Source of the DNA: Acidobacteriota bacterium
Lineage (GTDB): Bacteria > Acidobacteriota > Vicinamibacteria > Vicinamibacterales > Fen-181
Length of the DNA: 7,037 nucleotides
Reading direction: 5' to 3'
NCBI GenBank assembly: GCA_021779795.1
Contig: JAJXZZ010000168.1
Span: 1 to 7,037 of the forward strand
Under the pieces are notes generated by a model that worked only from the letters and a program-made list of their open reading frames with translations, made no database searches and was not told the origin of the DNA. The position numbers and the translations under genes are program-made. Shown here piece by piece: positions 5,372 through 7,037 of the stretch. The number at the start of each line of letters is the position of its first letter. The stretch's first letter is position 1.

Positions 5372-6262
5372 ATGTTCGATCTGCTCTCGCTCGCCGACAC
5401 GCGCACGGTCGTCCTCGACGGCGCCATGGGCACGGAACTCCAGCGCGCCGGCCTCGGCCTCGGCGAGTGCGGCACGGCCTGGAACCTCGACTATCCCGAA
5501 CGGCTGGCGGCCATCCACGCGGCCTACGTGGAGGCCGGCTGCGACGCCGTCATCACCAACTCGTTCGGCGCCAACAAGTGGGTCCTGGGCCGCTACGGCC
5601 TCGGCGGCGAGGTCGAGGCGGCGAACCGGGCCTCGGCGCGCATCGCCAGGGGGGTGGCGCGGGACGGCGCCTGCGTGCTGGGCGACGTCGGCCCGTGCGG
5701 CGGCCTGCTCCGGCCGCTGGGCGCGATCGATCCCGGGGAGCTGCTCGACGAGTTCACGCGCCAGGCCGGGGCGCTCGTCGGCGGCGGCGTGGACGGCATC
5801 ATCGTCGAAACCATGAGCGCCATCGAAGAGGTCACGATCGCCGTCCGCGCGGCCCGCGCCGCCGGGGCGCCCTTCGTGATCGCCTCGATGGCGTTCGACC
5901 GGCTCCCGAACGGGCGCCTGCGGACGATGATGGGCGTGTCGCCCGAACAGTTCGCGCAGGCGGCCCTTGCCGAGGGCGCCGACGCCATCGGGGCCAATTG
6001 CGGCACGTCGATGACCACCGCCGACTTCGCGGGCGTTGTCGAGGCGTTCCGCCAGGTGACCGACCGCCCGGTCGCCGTCCAGGCGAACGCGGGCACCCCC
6101 GAGCTGGTGGACGGGCAGGCCGTCTACCGGCTGTCGCCCGAGGCGCTGGCCGAGGGGATGCGCGCCGTCGTGGCCGCGGGGGCGAGCCTGGTGGGCGGGT
6201 GCTGCGGCACCACGCCGGCGCACATCGCCGCCCTCGCGCGGCTGCTGAAACGAGAGGCGTGA
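5372..6262 (+). CDS. stand-alone homocysteine S-methyltransferase domain protein (MetH/BHMT-type)
   Basis: 296 residues from the ATG at 5372. An ATG at 5363 is in frame but overlaps the -10 box and adds only MPA. There is no Shine-Dalgarno. The fold is the zinc (beta/alpha)8 barrel of the PF02574 family: DGAMGTELQ at 16-24, a TNSFGAN stretch near 62-68, DVGPCGGLL, and the zinc cysteines Cys210 (GANCGT) and Cys277-Cys278 (GGCCGTTP). It corresponds in size to the homocysteine module of MetH and has no cobalamin, folate or activation domain. The reaction is methyl transfer to homocysteine giving methionine. The methyl donor could be a separate methyl-corrinoid protein, as the reactivator upstream suggests, or a small molecule such as betaine or S-methylmethionine; the sequence alone does not decide. 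The stop codon overlaps the next start (TGATG). Confidence 0.87.
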   Translation: MFDLLSLADTRTVVLDGAMGTELQRAGLGLGECGTAWNLDYPERLAAIHAAYVEAGCDAVITNSFGANKWVLGRYGLGGEVEAANRASARIARGVARDGACVLGDVGPCGGLLRPLGAIDPGELLDEFTRQAGALVGGGVDGIIVETMSAIEEVTIAVRAARAAGAPFVIASMAFDRLPNGRLRTMMGVSPEQFAQAALAEGADAIGANCGTSMTTADFAGVVEAFRQVTDRPVAVQANAGTPELVDGQAVYRLSPEALAEGMRAVVAAGASLVGGCCGTTPAHIAALARLLKREA

Positions 6263-6591
6263 TGCAGATCAAGGACGTGCCGTTCGGCGTGACCGACTGG
6301 GCGCAGGTGCCGAAAACCGAGCACGCCGGCGAAGCCGGCGTCGCCTGGTGGCGCACCCTCGAGGCGGGCAACATCCGCGTGCGGATGGTGGAGTACTCCC
6401 CGGGCTACCTCGCCGACCACTGGTGCTCGAAAGGCCACGTGCTCCTCGTGCTCGAGGGGGAGCTGGTGACCGAACTGCAGGACGGGACGTCGCACGTGCT
6501 CCGTCCCGGCCAGAGCTACCAGGTCGCCGACGGCACGGCGCCGCACCGGTCGCGAACGGCGGGCGGCGCCACGCTCTTCATCGTGGATTGA
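6262..6591 (+). CDS. DHCW-motif cupin fold protein
   Basis: 109 residues, starting at the ATG that overlaps the upstream stop by one base; GAGAGG at 6252-6257 is the ribosome site, so translation is coupled to the methyltransferase. One small cupin barrel: first motif ADHWCSKGH (51-59) with likely metal ligands His53 and His59 and Cys55 beside them, then EGELVTEL, and second motif PGQSYQVADGTAPH (82-95) with His95. The opening VPFGVTDWAQV and RVRMVEYSPGYLADHWC match the DHCW cupin family closely. The function of the family is not known; a metal-bound small-molecule or sensor role is only a guess. The coupling to a homocysteine methyltransferase is the best clue to its role here. Confidence 0.85.
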   Translation: MQIKDVPFGVTDWAQVPKTEHAGEAGVAWWRTLEAGNIRVRMVEYSPGYLADHWCSKGHVLLVLEGELVTELQDGTSHVLRPGQSYQVADGTAPHRSRTAGGATLFIVD

Positions 6592-6618
6592 CCGGCGTCG
6601 CCGGGGCTACGACCCCGG
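6592..6618. terminator. overlapping hairpins at the convergent cupin / DUF2231 junction
   Basis: CCGGCG-T-CGCCGG (6592-6604) starts directly after the cupin stop codon. CCGGGG (6601-6606) also pairs with CCCCGG (6613-6618) around a 6-nt loop that contains the stop codon of the opposite gene. The two share CCGG at 6601-6604, so they exclude each other. No T-run on either strand. A possible bidirectional transcript end, uncertain. Confidence 0.4.
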
Positions 6619-7037
6619 TGGCAGCAGGGCCTGCACGCCGTACTTGTGCACGAGCAGCCCGCCCTGGTGCCCCGCGTTGGCGAGCACGAGGCCGCCGGCG
6701 AGCAGCAGCACCAGCATCACCGCGTTCATCGCGGCCACCCATCCCCGCGTCGACAGCTTCCTGACGACGAGCGGCAGCGCCAGCACGCCCGCGTAGAGCA
6801 CCGTGAGGACCGCGAAGACGTTGCGGGCCGTTTCGGCGAGCGACGAGTGGCGCTCGATGGCGGCGTTGATCGCCTCGGTCCTGGTCGCCAGTTCGGCGGC
6901 CGCCTCGCCCGTCGCGACCGCCACGAAGGCGCCGGCCGTGCCCAGGACGAGCAGGACGAACGCCGACAGGCTGAAGGCCCGGGCATGTCTTGGCCAGGCG
7001 ATGGCCAGCAGGACGAACAGCGGGGCGACCAGCAGGA
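6607..7037 (-). CDS. DUF2231-like integral membrane protein, 5' truncated by window edge
   Basis: The frame is open from the right edge to the TAG at 6609-6607, giving about 143 C-terminal residues with no start required inside the window; a GTG at 6924 is more likely an internal valine. There appear to be four hydrophobic segments: the first at the window edge (VAPLFVLLAIAW), then FVLLVLGTAGAFVAVATG, VFAVLTVLYAGVLALPLVV and AVMLVLLLAGGLVLA, the last followed by GHQGGLLVHKYGVQ. The ATGE plus a later single H in the loop (IERHSSLAE) and the C-terminal H-GG-LV--YGV pattern match the DUF2231 family of small membrane proteins. Its function is unknown; the conserved histidines suggest heme or metal binding, but that is inference. 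It converges on the cupin gene with a 15-bp gap. Confidence 0.7.
   Translation of the reverse strand, partial: LLVAPLFVLLAIAWPRHARAFSLSAFVLLVLGTAGAFVAVATGEAAAELATRTEAINAAIERHSSLAETARNVFAVLTVLYAGVLALPLVVRKLSTRGWVAAMNAVMLVLLLAGGLVLANAGHQGGLLVHKYGVQALLPPGS

Noticed and set aside
4040..6223. A 727-codon - strand open frame opposite the reactivator and methyltransferase
   Set aside because: Composition is Arg/His/Ala/Gly-rich without recognisable motifs; it mirrors codon third-position GC bias of the real genes on the + strand.
3808..6591. A very long + strand open frame running across the reactivator, methyltransferase and cupin genes
   Set aside because: Its product up to the cupin is an Arg/Gly/Ala-rich low-complexity translation typical of an off-frame in GC-rich DNA, while the two overlapped frames encode clear conserved families. 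Only its last 109 residues (the cupin) are real.

Overview
The window is high-GC bacterial DNA (roughly 70% G+C by eye) with tightly packed genes and no gene-free stretch over 300 bases. The gene content and promoter style (TAGAAT and TACAAT -10 boxes just before genes) fit a free-living soil or sediment bacterium. Acidobacteriota, Vicinamibacteria-like, is my best guess, but this is an inference from style and not from any marker gene.

Layout, left to right: (1) the 3' end of a + strand queG (tRNA epoxyqueuosine reductase); (2) a + strand M49-like (dipeptidyl-peptidase III related) zinc peptidase made as a putative lipoprotein; (3) a strong hairpin, then a small + strand FmdB-type zinc-ribbon gene started by GTG, with its intrinsic terminator lying inside the 3' end of the next gene; (4) hypA-hypB on the - strand, translationally coupled, encoding nickel insertion factors; (5) a 190-bp divergent intergenic region that is much more AT-rich than its surroundings and holds a perfect -10 box for hypA, an operator-like dyad, and a 15-bp perfect inverted repeat framing the region; (6) on the + strand, a [2Fe-2S]/ASKHA corrinoid-protein reactivator (RACo-like), a stand-alone homocysteine S-methyltransferase domain and a DHCW-type cupin; (7) a convergent - strand DUF2231-like membrane protein running off the right edge.

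The most coherent functional unit is 3674-6591. A redox-driven corrinoid reactivator sits directly upstream of a homocysteine methyltransferase catalytic domain that has no cobalamin or folate domain of its own. This looks like two parts of a split, B12-dependent methionine synthase or another corrinoid methyl-transfer system, whose corrinoid protein and methyl-donor module must lie elsewhere. Both genes lack a Shine-Dalgarno and have a -10 box 7 to 8 nt before the start codon, so both may be leaderless. hypAB is divergent from this unit and has no nickel enzyme gene in view.

No mobile element, CRISPR array, rRNA or tRNA gene was seen. The families are individually known; the points worth follow-up are the intergenic control region, the leaderless pair, and the reactivator/methyltransferase pairing.
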